DNA of 64,000 nucleotides. Source: Marinilongibacter aquaticus (GTDB lineage Bacteria > Bacteroidota > Bacteroidia > Cytophagales > Spirosomataceae). Location of the stretch: contig NZ_CP083757.1 of assembly GCF_020149935.1 (NCBI RefSeq), positions 3,683,501 through 3,747,500 on the forward strand, given 5' to 3'. Below the pieces are notes generated by a model. That model worked only from the letters and a program-made list of their open reading frames with translations. It searched no databases and had not been told where the DNA came from. Shown piece by piece: positions 15,757 through 23,545 of this stretch. Each line of letters starts with the position of its first letter. Position 1 is the stretch's first letter. The position numbers and the translations under genes are program-made.

Positions 15757-16863
15757 TTAAGGTTTGAGGTAAACAGTTTTGCCTGTTTTTGCACTTTTCA
15801 CCGCGGCGTCCAATATCTCTACGACAACCACATTGTTTTCCAAGGCACTTAAATCGGAAGCCTGAAGGGTGACCTTATTGCGGATTACATTGGTCAATAA
15901 AAGAAAAGGGTCGTTGAATGGAGCTTTGCGTTCTTCGAGCGTTTCTTTTTCTTCCGAATAACCATCGTAGCCCTCAGATATGCGTATGCGAAGGTCGTGT
16001 CGGTTGTCGGCGTATACAGCTCCGGTTGCTCCATAGATTTCCATGTCTTTTCGCCCGATTGGCCAATTCCAAGAAGGTTCCAAAATGGCTGTGGCATGGC
16101 CATAATTCAGCAATATAGTGGCGTCATCGTCAACTTTTGGATTATTCTCGGCTTGCAATTGTGCCGTGATGGCGGTTACGCTTTTCGGCTTTTGGCCGTC
16201 CATCAGCCAAGTAACCAGATTGGCACCGTAACAACCGAAATCGATAATGGCTCCGCCGCCGTTCAACACGGGATCGGTGAGCCATTCAAAAAACTCATCG
16301 CCCACATGAATATTTTTAGGCCCTTTGTGGCCATCGCGGACAATGATTTTTCGGATATCGCCGATTCGTCCTTCTTTTTTTACAAGTGCGTAGGCTTTGT
16401 GATTGGTGGGATACCAAGTGGTTTCGTAATTGGTGATCAGGTGAATTTTATGCTTCTTGGCCAAAGCTTCCATTTTTTTCGCATGATCAAAACTTACGGC
16501 CAAAGGCTTTTCAACCATTACGTGAACGCCTTTTGGGGCACAAGCCTGTACCACTTCCAAATGTTCGTATATGCTGCCAAAGGCCGAAACGGCCTCGGGA
16601 TGAGTGGCCGCGAGCATTTCATCCAAAGTATTGTATACTTTGTCCATAGAAAAGCCGTGTTGTTTGGCATATTTTTGGGCCAATTCTTTGTTGGGTTCTA
16701 CAATGCCCACCACTTCAATATCGCCTCTTTTTTCACTTTGAAAAACCCAGCCCACATGTCCATGCGTGAGTCGGGCAACGCCAATTTTCAAGGGTTTGTC
16801 TTGTCCGAATAGATTTGAGGCCACCAGCCACAGGCAGGCCAATACAAGTGCAGTTTTTTTCAT
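15757..16863 (-). CDS. Exported Gfo/Idh/MocA-family oxidoreductase
   Basis: An NAD(P)-dependent sugar dehydrogenase of the Gfo/Idh/MocA type, preceded by a signal peptide (1-21, ending LFGQ). The Rossmann domain starts KIGVARLTHGHVG, and EKP at 118-120 is the family signature whose Lys helps catalysis. The C-terminal beta sheet domain contains GGGAIIDFGCYG. Export implies a tightly bound cofactor, as in glucose-fructose oxidoreductase. ATG 16863 is chosen since it directly begins the signal peptide. The gene diverges from the DUF1080-PVC-FG-GAP operon. In Bacteroidota such dehydrogenases make 3-keto-glycosides that DUF1080 proteins cleave, so I infer a shared pathway. Confidence 0.85.
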   Translation of the reverse strand: MKKTALVLACLWLVASNLFGQDKPLKIGVARLTHGHVGWVFQSEKRGDIEVVGIVEPNKELAQKYAKQHGFSMDKVYNTLDEMLAATHPEAVSAFGSIYEHLEVVQACAPKGVHVMVEKPLAVSFDHAKKMEALAKKHKIHLITNYETTWYPTNHKAYALVKKEGRIGDIRKIIVRDGHKGPKNIHVGDEFFEWLTDPVLNGGGAIIDFGCYGANLVTWLMDGQKPKSVTAITAQLQAENNPKVDDDATILLNYGHATAILEPSWNWPIGRKDMEIYGATGAVYADNRHDLRIRISEGYDGYSEEKETLEERKAPFNDPFLLLTNVIRNKVTLQASDLSALENNVVVVEILDAAVKSAKTGKTVYLKP

Positions 16864-17051
16864 AGGGTTGTTCTTGGTTGAATGTATAATCAAATATACG
16901 CATATTAATGGGAGGGAATTGCTTTTTGAGTCCGATCGCTTTGTATTCCTTCAAAAGGACTTCCACTCAATTTGCAATCTTGGGGCTTGCATTTCATTAT
17001 TCAGGGATTTCGTTCTAACTTGTGTATAATTTTTACAACCTATTGAACTTA

Positions 17052-17669
17052 ATGAAGTTTCTCTTAACCTATTTTACCGTATTCGCGAGTCTGGCTTCTG
17101 CTTGGGGGCAACAGGCCTTATTCAATGGAAAGGATTTTTCGGGATGGAATGGCGATATTCCTGAAGTGTGGACCATCCAAAATGGTTTGATTACGGGCGG
17201 AAGCTTGGAAAAAACGGTGGACAAAAACTATTTTTTGGCCACGGAAAAAATTTATTCTGATTTTGTGCTGAAACTGAAAATCCGACTTCGCGGAGAAGAA
17301 GGTTTTATTAATTCAGGAATTCAATTCCGAAGTGTACGCTCAAAAGATCCAGCAAATGAAATGATTGGTTATCAGGCAGATTTTGGAAAGGAGTATTGGG
17401 GCACACTTTACGACGAATCGCGGAGGAATAAAACTTTGGCTGGAAATGACCCCAAAACAACAGAAGAGATTGTCAAGCTTTCGGGTTGGAACGACTACGA
17501 ACTGAGAGCGGAAGGCAAACGTATTCGCATTTTTATCAATGGGCAGCTTTGCACAGATTACACCGAAACGGACGACAGTATTCCGCAAACGGGCCACATT
17601 GCGATTCAAGTGCATGGCGGCGGGAAGGCTTTGGTCGAAGTAAAAGACATTTATATAGAAGAACTGTAA
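17052..17669 (+). CDS. DUF1080 family secreted protein (3-keto-disaccharide hydrolase type)
   Basis: Residues 1-19 form a signal peptide. The remainder is a single jelly-roll DUF1080 domain with the usual landmarks: ALFNGKDFSGW, GLITGG, DFVLKLKIRL, NSGIQFRS, and the closing strand with GHIAIQVHGGGKALVEVKDI. Pfam names this family 3-keto-disaccharide hydrolase; characterised members cleave 3-keto-glycosides made by Gfo/Idh/MocA enzymes. Length (205) is that of a single-domain member. It is the first gene of a three-gene operon and faces a divergent Gfo/Idh/MocA gene across 188 bases. The substrate is not known. Confidence 0.88.
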   Translation: MKFLLTYFTVFASLASAWGQQALFNGKDFSGWNGDIPEVWTIQNGLITGGSLEKTVDKNYFLATEKIYSDFVLKLKIRLRGEEGFINSGIQFRSVRSKDPANEMIGYQADFGKEYWGTLYDESRRNKTLAGNDPKTTEEIVKLSGWNDYELRAEGKRIRIFINGQLCTDYTETDDSIPQTGHIAIQVHGGGKALVEVKDIYIEEL

Positions 17670-17745
17670 GAGACTTTTTTCCTTGGCTCTGCAATACCAC
17701 ACCGATGCAGCCAATACTATTCCCAGAACCAATAAACCCTAAACT

Positions 17746-20571
17746 ATGAAAGGACTTTTTACACTCTGTTTATCGCTTTTGGTCGGATTTGCCCTTTTTG
17801 CCCAAGAGCCCGAAATCGACCGCGAGTTTACGCTGGAAGCCAGTATGCTGGGTTATTTTGCCCCCGACGGTACGCGGAATCCTACCCTGAAAATCAAAAA
17901 GGGCGATTGGGTGCGTATCCATGTTGTTGATACAGAGCAAATGACGCACGATATCGCCTTGGAAAAGGCGGAGGTCAAGAGTAAACCGGTGAACCAAAAG
18001 GGCGAACGGACCAGTATCACTTTTCAAGCTTTGAAAAACGACACGTACTATTGTACAGTACCAGGGCACCGGACGGCAGGAATGGTAGGAGAAATAGAGG
18101 TAAGTGAAACAGAGGAGATTGTGAGGCAAATCATTGCTTTTCCGGCTGTAAAAAATGGCAAGGTGTTGAATTTGGGTTTTGAAAATGGCGACCTTTCGGA
18201 TTGGACCATTGCCGGAGAGGCTTTTGTTGGCGGTTTGATCAAAAGCGAACCCTCTCCCTTGCACGATAAAGAGGCGAGAATTGGTCAATCGGGCAATTAT
18301 TTCATAAGCAGCGGCGGTACAGAGAAGTACAAAAAACTCGGAACGCTGCAATCGGTACCTTTTCCAATTACGCACAATTATGCCTCGTTTTTGGTTTCGG
18401 GAGGAGCACTGGAAGATACCCGCGTTGAAATTGTGTTGGCCGAAAATGAGGAAGTTGTTTTTTATTCTACTGGGCAAGGGCGAGCGACTTTGCAGCCCGT
18501 TGTGGTGGATTTGAGTAAATTCCGTGGGAAAGAAGTATTCATTCGCTTGGTGGACAACGAGACGGGCATTTCCCAGATTCCCTATATCAAGGATGAAAAA
18601 TTTGCCCACATCAATTTCGACAATTTTCTTTTCTATGATAATCGCCCCGAATTCCCGAATGAACTGTTGAAAAAGGACATTATCGTATTGCCACCCATGG
18701 ACCCGGTTTTGAATGCGGGGCTTTCTGGAGAAGAGGCGGCCAAAGCAATGACTTTGCCCGAAGGCTTTAAAATTCAGTTGGCGGCTTCAGAACCCGAAAT
18801 TATCCGACCGATTTGTTTCACTGTAGATTGGAAAGGAAGACTTTGGGTAGTAGAAGGCATGACTTATCCCGTACGAGCAGCAGAAGGTGAAGGGAAAGAC
18901 CGCATTTTGATTTTCGAGGATACCGACGGCGATGGCACTTTGGACAGCCGAAAGGTTTTTTACGAAGGCTTGAATTTGGTGAGCGGGATGGAAATTGGTA
19001 TGGGCGGCGTATGGATCGGAGCCGCTCCCTATTTTATGTTTATCCCGGCTGATTTTGAAAACGATCGCCCTTCTGGGCCGCCACAAATTTTACTCGACGG
19101 CTGGGGTTTGCACGATACCCACGAAACTTTGAACAGCCTACGCTGGGGGCCAGACGGTTGGCTTTATGGGAATCACGGTGTGTTTACCCATTCGAATGTG
19201 GGCAAGCCGGGCACTCCGGATAGCCTGCGTACCAAATTGAATGCGGGTGTGTGGCGTTATCATCCCACGAAAAAAACTTTTGAGGTCTTTGCCGAAGGAA
19301 CGAGCAACCCTTGGGGATTGGATTACAACCAATACGGGCATATTTTCGTAACGGCCTGTGTGATCCCGCATTTATACCATATGATACAGGGCGGGCGATT
19401 TGTCCGTCAGGCGGGGCAACATTTTGAGCCGTATACCTACAATGACATCAGCACGATTGCCGATCATGTCCATTGGCTTGGCGATCGCGGCCCGCATGCG
19501 GGGAATTTCAGATCGGCAGCTGCAGGCGGAGGCCATGCTCATGCAGGAGCGATGATATATTTAGGTGGGCACAATTGGCCCAAGGAATATTTCAATACGC
19601 TTTTCATGAACAACATCAATGGAGCCAGGTTCAACAACGACAGGCCTTTGCGGGAAGGCTCGGGGTATGTAGGGAAGCATTCAAAAGATTTCATCGTAAT
19701 GAATGACAGTTGGTCGCAATGGCTCAATTTCAAATATGACCAGAACGGTTCGGTTTATGTGATTGACTGGTACGACAAAAACCAATGCCATAGCCCGAAT
19801 CCGGATGTGCACGACAAAAGCTTGGGCCGCATTTTCAAAATTACGTATAAGGGTGATGGTTGGAAGAAAGAAGACCTTGCCAAGAAATCGAATGTGGAAT
19901 TGGCACAATATCAAACGCACGAGAACGATTGGTATGCCCGTTGGTCGAGGACACTCTTGCAGGAAAGAGGCGGTGATACAGCCAGCCAGCAGCTACTTTG
20001 GGAAATCTTGAAGAAAAACCAGGACGAAAGATTTCGTCTGCGGGCTTTGTGGACATTGCATGCCCTTGGGGCATTGGAAGAGGGGGAACTCTTGAAATTG
20101 CTCGATGACAAAAACGAATATGTACGCAGTTGGGCGATTCAATTTTTGGCCGAAGACAAGCAGTTTTCCACTAAAGTTTTGAATAAATTTGAAAACCTTT
20201 CGAAAAATGACCCTTCGGCGGTAGTTCGGCTTTATCTTGCATCGGTCGTGCAGCGAATGGACAAGAGCCAAACTTGGAATATTTTGGACAATCTTTCGCA
20301 AAAGGAAGAAGATGCAGAGGACCACAATTTGCCGCTCCTCGTGTGGTACGGTTTGGAGCCTATGGCAGAAGTGAATGCAAAGAGGTTTTTACAAATCACG
20401 CAAGATTCACCTTTGCCTAGTTTTTCGGCTTATGGTATTCGTAGGGTGGCCGAGTTGGGAAGCCTAGAAGCCAAAGCTTTATTGCTGGATTTGAAAGGAA
20501 AAATGGGGCACGAGCAGCATGTGGAAATGGGCTTAATTGAAAATGCTTTAAAAGAGAAATTTAATGATTAA
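17746..20571 (+). CDS. Cupredoxin - PVC-type propeller dehydrogenase - HEAT-repeat protein
   Basis: A 941-residue exported mosaic (signal 1-20). Residues about 28-120 are a cupredoxin with a full type-1 copper site: H68, C103, H108 and M113 (CTVPGHRTAGM). Residues about 135-300 are a beta-sandwich starting LGFENGDLSDW. Residues about 325-735 are the PVC-type (planctomycete) glucose/sorbosone dehydrogenase-like propeller, with LWVVEGMTYP, FEDTDGDG, GMGGVWIGAAP and NHGVFTHSN. About 745-940 are HEAT-like helical repeats. Planctomycete relatives usually end in a cytochrome c; here no CxxCH is present, and the copper domain may take over electron transfer. It overlaps the next gene by 8 bases. Confidence 0.85.
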   Translation: MKGLFTLCLSLLVGFALFAQEPEIDREFTLEASMLGYFAPDGTRNPTLKIKKGDWVRIHVVDTEQMTHDIALEKAEVKSKPVNQKGERTSITFQALKNDTYYCTVPGHRTAGMVGEIEVSETEEIVRQIIAFPAVKNGKVLNLGFENGDLSDWTIAGEAFVGGLIKSEPSPLHDKEARIGQSGNYFISSGGTEKYKKLGTLQSVPFPITHNYASFLVSGGALEDTRVEIVLAENEEVVFYSTGQGRATLQPVVVDLSKFRGKEVFIRLVDNETGISQIPYIKDEKFAHINFDNFLFYDNRPEFPNELLKKDIIVLPPMDPVLNAGLSGEEAAKAMTLPEGFKIQLAASEPEIIRPICFTVDWKGRLWVVEGMTYPVRAAEGEGKDRILIFEDTDGDGTLDSRKVFYEGLNLVSGMEIGMGGVWIGAAPYFMFIPADFENDRPSGPPQILLDGWGLHDTHETLNSLRWGPDGWLYGNHGVFTHSNVGKPGTPDSLRTKLNAGVWRYHPTKKTFEVFAEGTSNPWGLDYNQYGHIFVTACVIPHLYHMIQGGRFVRQAGQHFEPYTYNDISTIADHVHWLGDRGPHAGNFRSAAAGGGHAHAGAMIYLGGHNWPKEYFNTLFMNNINGARFNNDRPLREGSGYVGKHSKDFIVMNDSWSQWLNFKYDQNGSVYVIDWYDKNQCHSPNPDVHDKSLGRIFKITYKGDGWKKEDLAKKSNVELAQYQTHENDWYARWSRTLLQERGGDTASQQLLWEILKKNQDERFRLRALWTLHALGALEEGELLKLLDDKNEYVRSWAIQFLAEDKQFSTKVLNKFENLSKNDPSAVVRLYLASVVQRMDKSQTWNILDNLSQKEEDAEDHNLPLLVWYGLEPMAEVNAKRFLQITQDSPLPSFSAYGIRRVAELGSLEAKALLLDLKGKMGHEQHVEMGLIENALKEKFND

Positions 20572-21730
20572 ATCGCTGAATAGAATGGCTTTCGGCTTCA
20601 TAGGCCTTGTACTTGCATGTCAGGCTCAGGACGACGATGTGAAGTTTAAAAAGATAAAATTAGAAGAGGAGTTTGTATCTGAAGGTGTGGCCGTCGCCGA
20701 TCTCAATCACGATGGCCTAAAGGATATTGTGGCGGGCTATTTTTGGTATGAGGCCCCAAATTGGACACGTCATAATTTCGCCCCTTCGCCTACATTCGAT
20801 CCGCGAAAAGAGTATTCCAATTCCTTTCTGAATTTCGGAATGGATGTGAATTTGGATGGATGGGATGATGTGGTGATCATCGACTTTCCGGGGAAACCCG
20901 CCTTTTGGTTCGAAAATCCCAAAGGAGAAAACGTGGAGCAATGGCAAACGCACATCATTGCCGATTCGGTGGGTGTGTCGAACGAATCGCCAGCGTTTAT
21001 TGATATTAATGGCGATGGACGATTGGATATCCTCTGCGGCGACATGGAAAAGAAGCAAATTGTGTGGTTGGAAGCTCCGAAACGAAAAGGAGATACGCAG
21101 TGGTTGAGGCATCCATTGAGTGCGGAAAATGTACCGGGAACGGAAAGGTTTTCGCATGGAATTGGCTGGGGCGATATCAATGGCGATGGCAAGAAAGATG
21201 TGGTGGTAGCCGATGCCTGGTTTGAAAACAATGGCGATTTGGATGGCGGCAACTGGGTTTGCCACCAAACTATGATCAGTGAGCCTTGCTCGCACATGCA
21301 GGTGTTGGATTTGGACGGCGACGGGCTTAACGATGTCATCAGTGCGTCTGCACACCGTTTGGGTATTTGGTATCACAAACAGAAAAAGGACAAAGGCGAA
21401 ATCTCTTTCGAAACGCAGCTTATCAGTGGCATTACAGCTCAAACGCATTCGTCGATTATGGCCGATTTGAACAACGATGGTCAAGACGAGTTCATTACGG
21501 GGAAACGTTTTCTGGCCCACAACGGCAATGATGCGGGCGATGCAGATACACCCTATTTATTGTATTTCAGTTTTGATGAAGGCGGACAGCCGATGTGGAA
21601 CGAACACATTATCGATAATGATTCGGGGGCTGGGCTCAACATCACTGTCGACGATATGGACGAAGATGGCCGGAAAGATTTAATTATTTCAAACAAGAAT
21701 GGCGTATTCTTGTTTCTGAACGAAGGTTGA
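20564..21730 (+). CDS. FG-GAP/VCBS-repeat lipoprotein
   Basis: A 388-residue predicted lipoprotein (LVLAC, lipid Cys at 19). The mature part is a seven-bladed-type propeller of FG-GAP repeats, each with a Ca-binding loop: DLNHDGLKD, DVNLDGWDD, DINGDGRLD, DINGDGKKD, DLDGDGLND, DLNNDGQDE and DMDEDGRKD. Seven such loops are visible. Proteins like this often follow PVC-type dehydrogenases and may bind carbohydrate or dock the partner enzyme at the membrane. Translational coupling (8-base overlap) to the cupredoxin protein suggests a complex between the two. Confidence 0.85.
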   Translation: MIKSLNRMAFGFIGLVLACQAQDDDVKFKKIKLEEEFVSEGVAVADLNHDGLKDIVAGYFWYEAPNWTRHNFAPSPTFDPRKEYSNSFLNFGMDVNLDGWDDVVIIDFPGKPAFWFENPKGENVEQWQTHIIADSVGVSNESPAFIDINGDGRLDILCGDMEKKQIVWLEAPKRKGDTQWLRHPLSAENVPGTERFSHGIGWGDINGDGKKDVVVADAWFENNGDLDGGNWVCHQTMISEPCSHMQVLDLDGDGLNDVISASAHRLGIWYHKQKKDKGEISFETQLISGITAQTHSSIMADLNNDGQDEFITGKRFLAHNGNDAGDADTPYLLYFSFDEGGQPMWNEHIIDNDSGAGLNITVDDMDEDGRKDLIISNKNGVFLFLNEG

Positions 21731-21818
21731 TTCTTTTTGTTTTTTCTCAAGCAACGTTTCGGTGCAAGTGTGCATCTGTGCAATGTGACTCATTTGGAAA
21801 CAATATAAAATCATTGCA

Positions 21819-22847
21819 ATGAAAAAGTTTTTGCTTGTATTAATGACATTTATGTGCTTGCAAACTGTGCAAGCCAACGAAAATCCTTTTGCCGAAAGCC
21901 CTTATTTGGTAAAAACCATTCGCCCGGCCAATATCCGTCAGATTGAAGTTTTGACTTCTGCCGGAGTAATTGAAGTGAACGGCGAATCGAAAAACGAGGC
22001 TCGTGTGGAAGTTTTTATCCGCGACAACCACGGGAAACCCTTAAGCGACAGTGAAATTGAAGAACGCCTCAAAGATTACACCTTGAAGGTGGAAAAGGAA
22101 GGCAATGCTTTGGTGTGCCTGGCCAAGAGAAAGGACGGGAAGTGGGCCAAAAATGGCCTTTCTATTAGCTTCCGCATATATTCTCCGAAGGAAATCAGCA
22201 CAGATTTGAAAACCAGTGGAGGAGGTATTCGCTTGAAAAACCTGGAAGGAAATTTAAAGTTTGCAACCAGCGGCGGTGGACTGGATTTGGAAGGATTGCG
22301 TGGCAATATTGAAGGACGTACCTCGGGCGGCGGAATCAAATTGACTGATTGCCACGATAAAATTGATCTGGTGACGAGTGGTGGCGGAATAATTGCCCAA
22401 AATGCTTCGGGTTCGATAAATCTAGCGACGAGTGGCGGAGGTTTGGTGCTTGAGCACCTTTCCGGTAAAATCAGTGCCCATACCAGTGGCGGAGGGATCA
22501 AGATTGAAGACGTAAGTGGCGAATTGGAAACTGCAACCAGTGGCGGCGGTATTGTTTTAACCGGAGCCAAAGGGAAAATCAGTGCCAGCACCAGCGGAGG
22601 TGGGATTGTAGCGGAAGTGGAAAAAGTAGACGAACGATTGGAATTGCACACGAGCGGAGGAAACATCAGTGTTGAATTGCCGCTCAATCAGGGTATGGAT
22701 TTGAACATTCGCGGCAATAAAGTAGCGATGGACAAATCTTCTGATTTCAATGGCGTGCGTGAGAAAAACAAGATCCAGGGCCGATGGAATGGAGGTGGAG
22801 CAAAAGTAGATATATCTACAAGTTCAGGATCTGTTGCAGTGAATTAA
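21819..22847 (+). CDS. DUF4097 beta-repeat protein with TSGGG repeats
   Basis: A 342-residue exported protein (signal 1-19). After an N-terminal beta domain (20-130), residues 132-282 are an array of TSGGG-headed repeats. Seven units are exactly 18 residues, one is 20, and a final TSGGN closes the row. The regular spacing indicates a beta-solenoid in which each TSGGG makes the same turn. This is the DUF4097 (putative adhesin) family, whose members are linked to the envelope and often to anti-sigma or stress regulons. Here it is a single gene with a strong terminator. The surface ladder of Thr/Ser could bind a ligand or another beta structure. Confidence 0.85.
   Translation: MKKFLLVLMTFMCLQTVQANENPFAESPYLVKTIRPANIRQIEVLTSAGVIEVNGESKNEARVEVFIRDNHGKPLSDSEIEERLKDYTLKVEKEGNALVCLAKRKDGKWAKNGLSISFRIYSPKEISTDLKTSGGGIRLKNLEGNLKFATSGGGLDLEGLRGNIEGRTSGGGIKLTDCHDKIDLVTSGGGIIAQNASGSINLATSGGGLVLEHLSGKISAHTSGGGIKIEDVSGELETATSGGGIVLTGAKGKISASTSGGGIVAEVEKVDERLELHTSGGNISVELPLNQGMDLNIRGNKVAMDKSSDFNGVREKNKIQGRWNGGGAKVDISTSSGSVAVN
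22212..22664 (+). repeat. 54-base tandem coding repeats (TSGGG ladder)
   Basis: The repeat units of the DUF4097 gene give a 54-base period (seven units, then one of 60 bases). The DNA units have diverged at synonymous positions, so the array is old and kept at protein level rather than freshly amplified. Confidence 0.85.
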
Positions 22848-22871
22848 TACATTCATTATCTGTGAATAAGC

Positions 22872-22902
22872 ATAAGCTCGACCTTGGTCGGGCTTATTTT
22901 TT
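22872..22902 (+). terminator. Terminator of the DUF4097 gene
   Basis: Arms 22872-22883 and 22886-22897 pair over 12 bases with one G-T pair, followed by a run of six T (22897-22902). Confidence 0.8.
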
Positions 22903-22981
22903 ACCGTTAAATCAGATTTCATTTTTTTGGGGCAGCAGGGTTAAAATGATTGCCGTTTTAAAGAAAAATAAAACAGATACC

Positions 22982-23494
22982 ATGAATAAAATTATCAATG
23001 CATTCGTAATGAGTGCCTTCTTGCTCTCTTGCGGGAAAAGCCAAAATGCCGAACCCGAGCAATTGAGTGGAATTGAAATTGCCAATGCACAATTGGACGA
23101 CTTCAGTTGCGTTGACGAACCTTCCAATGCCATTAAGGATTTGGCTCTTGCCCAAAGTACAATTGTAGGGAAGTGGCAAATGCGAATGATTATCAGTATG
23201 GCTCCTTTGGAGAAGATTGACAACATTCAAATTGAGTTTTTGGAAGACGGTGGCGTGAAGGTTTACTTGGACAATGAATTGCAGTATACTGATGCGTATA
23301 GTGTGGTAGAAGGTGAAAACACACTGAATGAAATTTCACTTCGCATATTGACCGACAGCATGGAAATCGGTGAACAAAAGGACTATGATATTGTCAATGG
23401 AGACCTTCGCCTATGCGACAACGAGTTGATGATTGACCAAGGAATGGCTTTTGATGCCCCCGCTTTTGTGTTTAAAAGAATTGAAAAGGAATAA
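22982..23494 (+). CDS. Lipoprotein of unknown function
   Basis: A 170-residue predicted lipoprotein with signal MNKIINAFVMSAFLLSC. The frame is open far upstream, but ATG 22982 is the only start that puts the lipobox at the N-terminus, and a terminator for the previous gene lies between. After a short linker, the mature domain (about 55-170) begins VGKWQMRMIIS and runs through beta strands (IQIEFLEDGGVKVYLD, and at the end APAFVFKRIEK). This resembles the lipocalin-like barrels common in Bacteroidota lipoproteins. Four cysteines remain in the mature form, counting the lipidated one. No function can be named. Confidence 0.65.
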   Translation: MNKIINAFVMSAFLLSCGKSQNAEPEQLSGIEIANAQLDDFSCVDEPSNAIKDLALAQSTIVGKWQMRMIISMAPLEKIDNIQIEFLEDGGVKVYLDNELQYTDAYSVVEGENTLNEISLRILTDSMEIGEQKDYDIVNGDLRLCDNELMIDQGMAFDAPAFVFKRIEKE

Positions 23495-23499
23495 AGAAA

Positions 23500-23530
23500 A
23501 AGGGCATCCTCTATTTCAGGATGCCCTTTA
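23500..23530. terminator. Bidirectional terminator between convergent genes
   Basis: A perfect 12-base stem (23500-23511 with 23519-23530) with a 7-base loop, flanked by A and T runs on both sides. It serves the lipoprotein gene and the leftward molybdenum hydroxylase gene. Confidence 0.85.
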
Positions 23531-23545
23531 CTAAAAAGCGTGTTT

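Noticed and set aside
15997-16812. A 271-residue open frame opposite the Gfo/Idh/MocA gene
   Set aside because: Fully covered by a gene with clear signature and signal peptide; no recognisable features of its own.
16864-17051. Divergent spacer between Gfo/Idh/MocA and DUF1080 checked for an operator
   Set aside because: I found no clear palindrome or full TAnnTTTG box in either direction, so no regulatory site is claimed.
22212-22664. Repeated DNA that might be read as a CRISPR-like array
   Set aside because: The repeats are in frame, vary at synonymous sites and code for the TSGGG ladder; there are no unique spacers or cas genes.
22784-22981. N-terminal extension of the lipoprotein at 22982
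   Set aside because: The extension overlaps the end of the DUF4097 gene and a strong terminator, and would bury the lipobox at residue 80.
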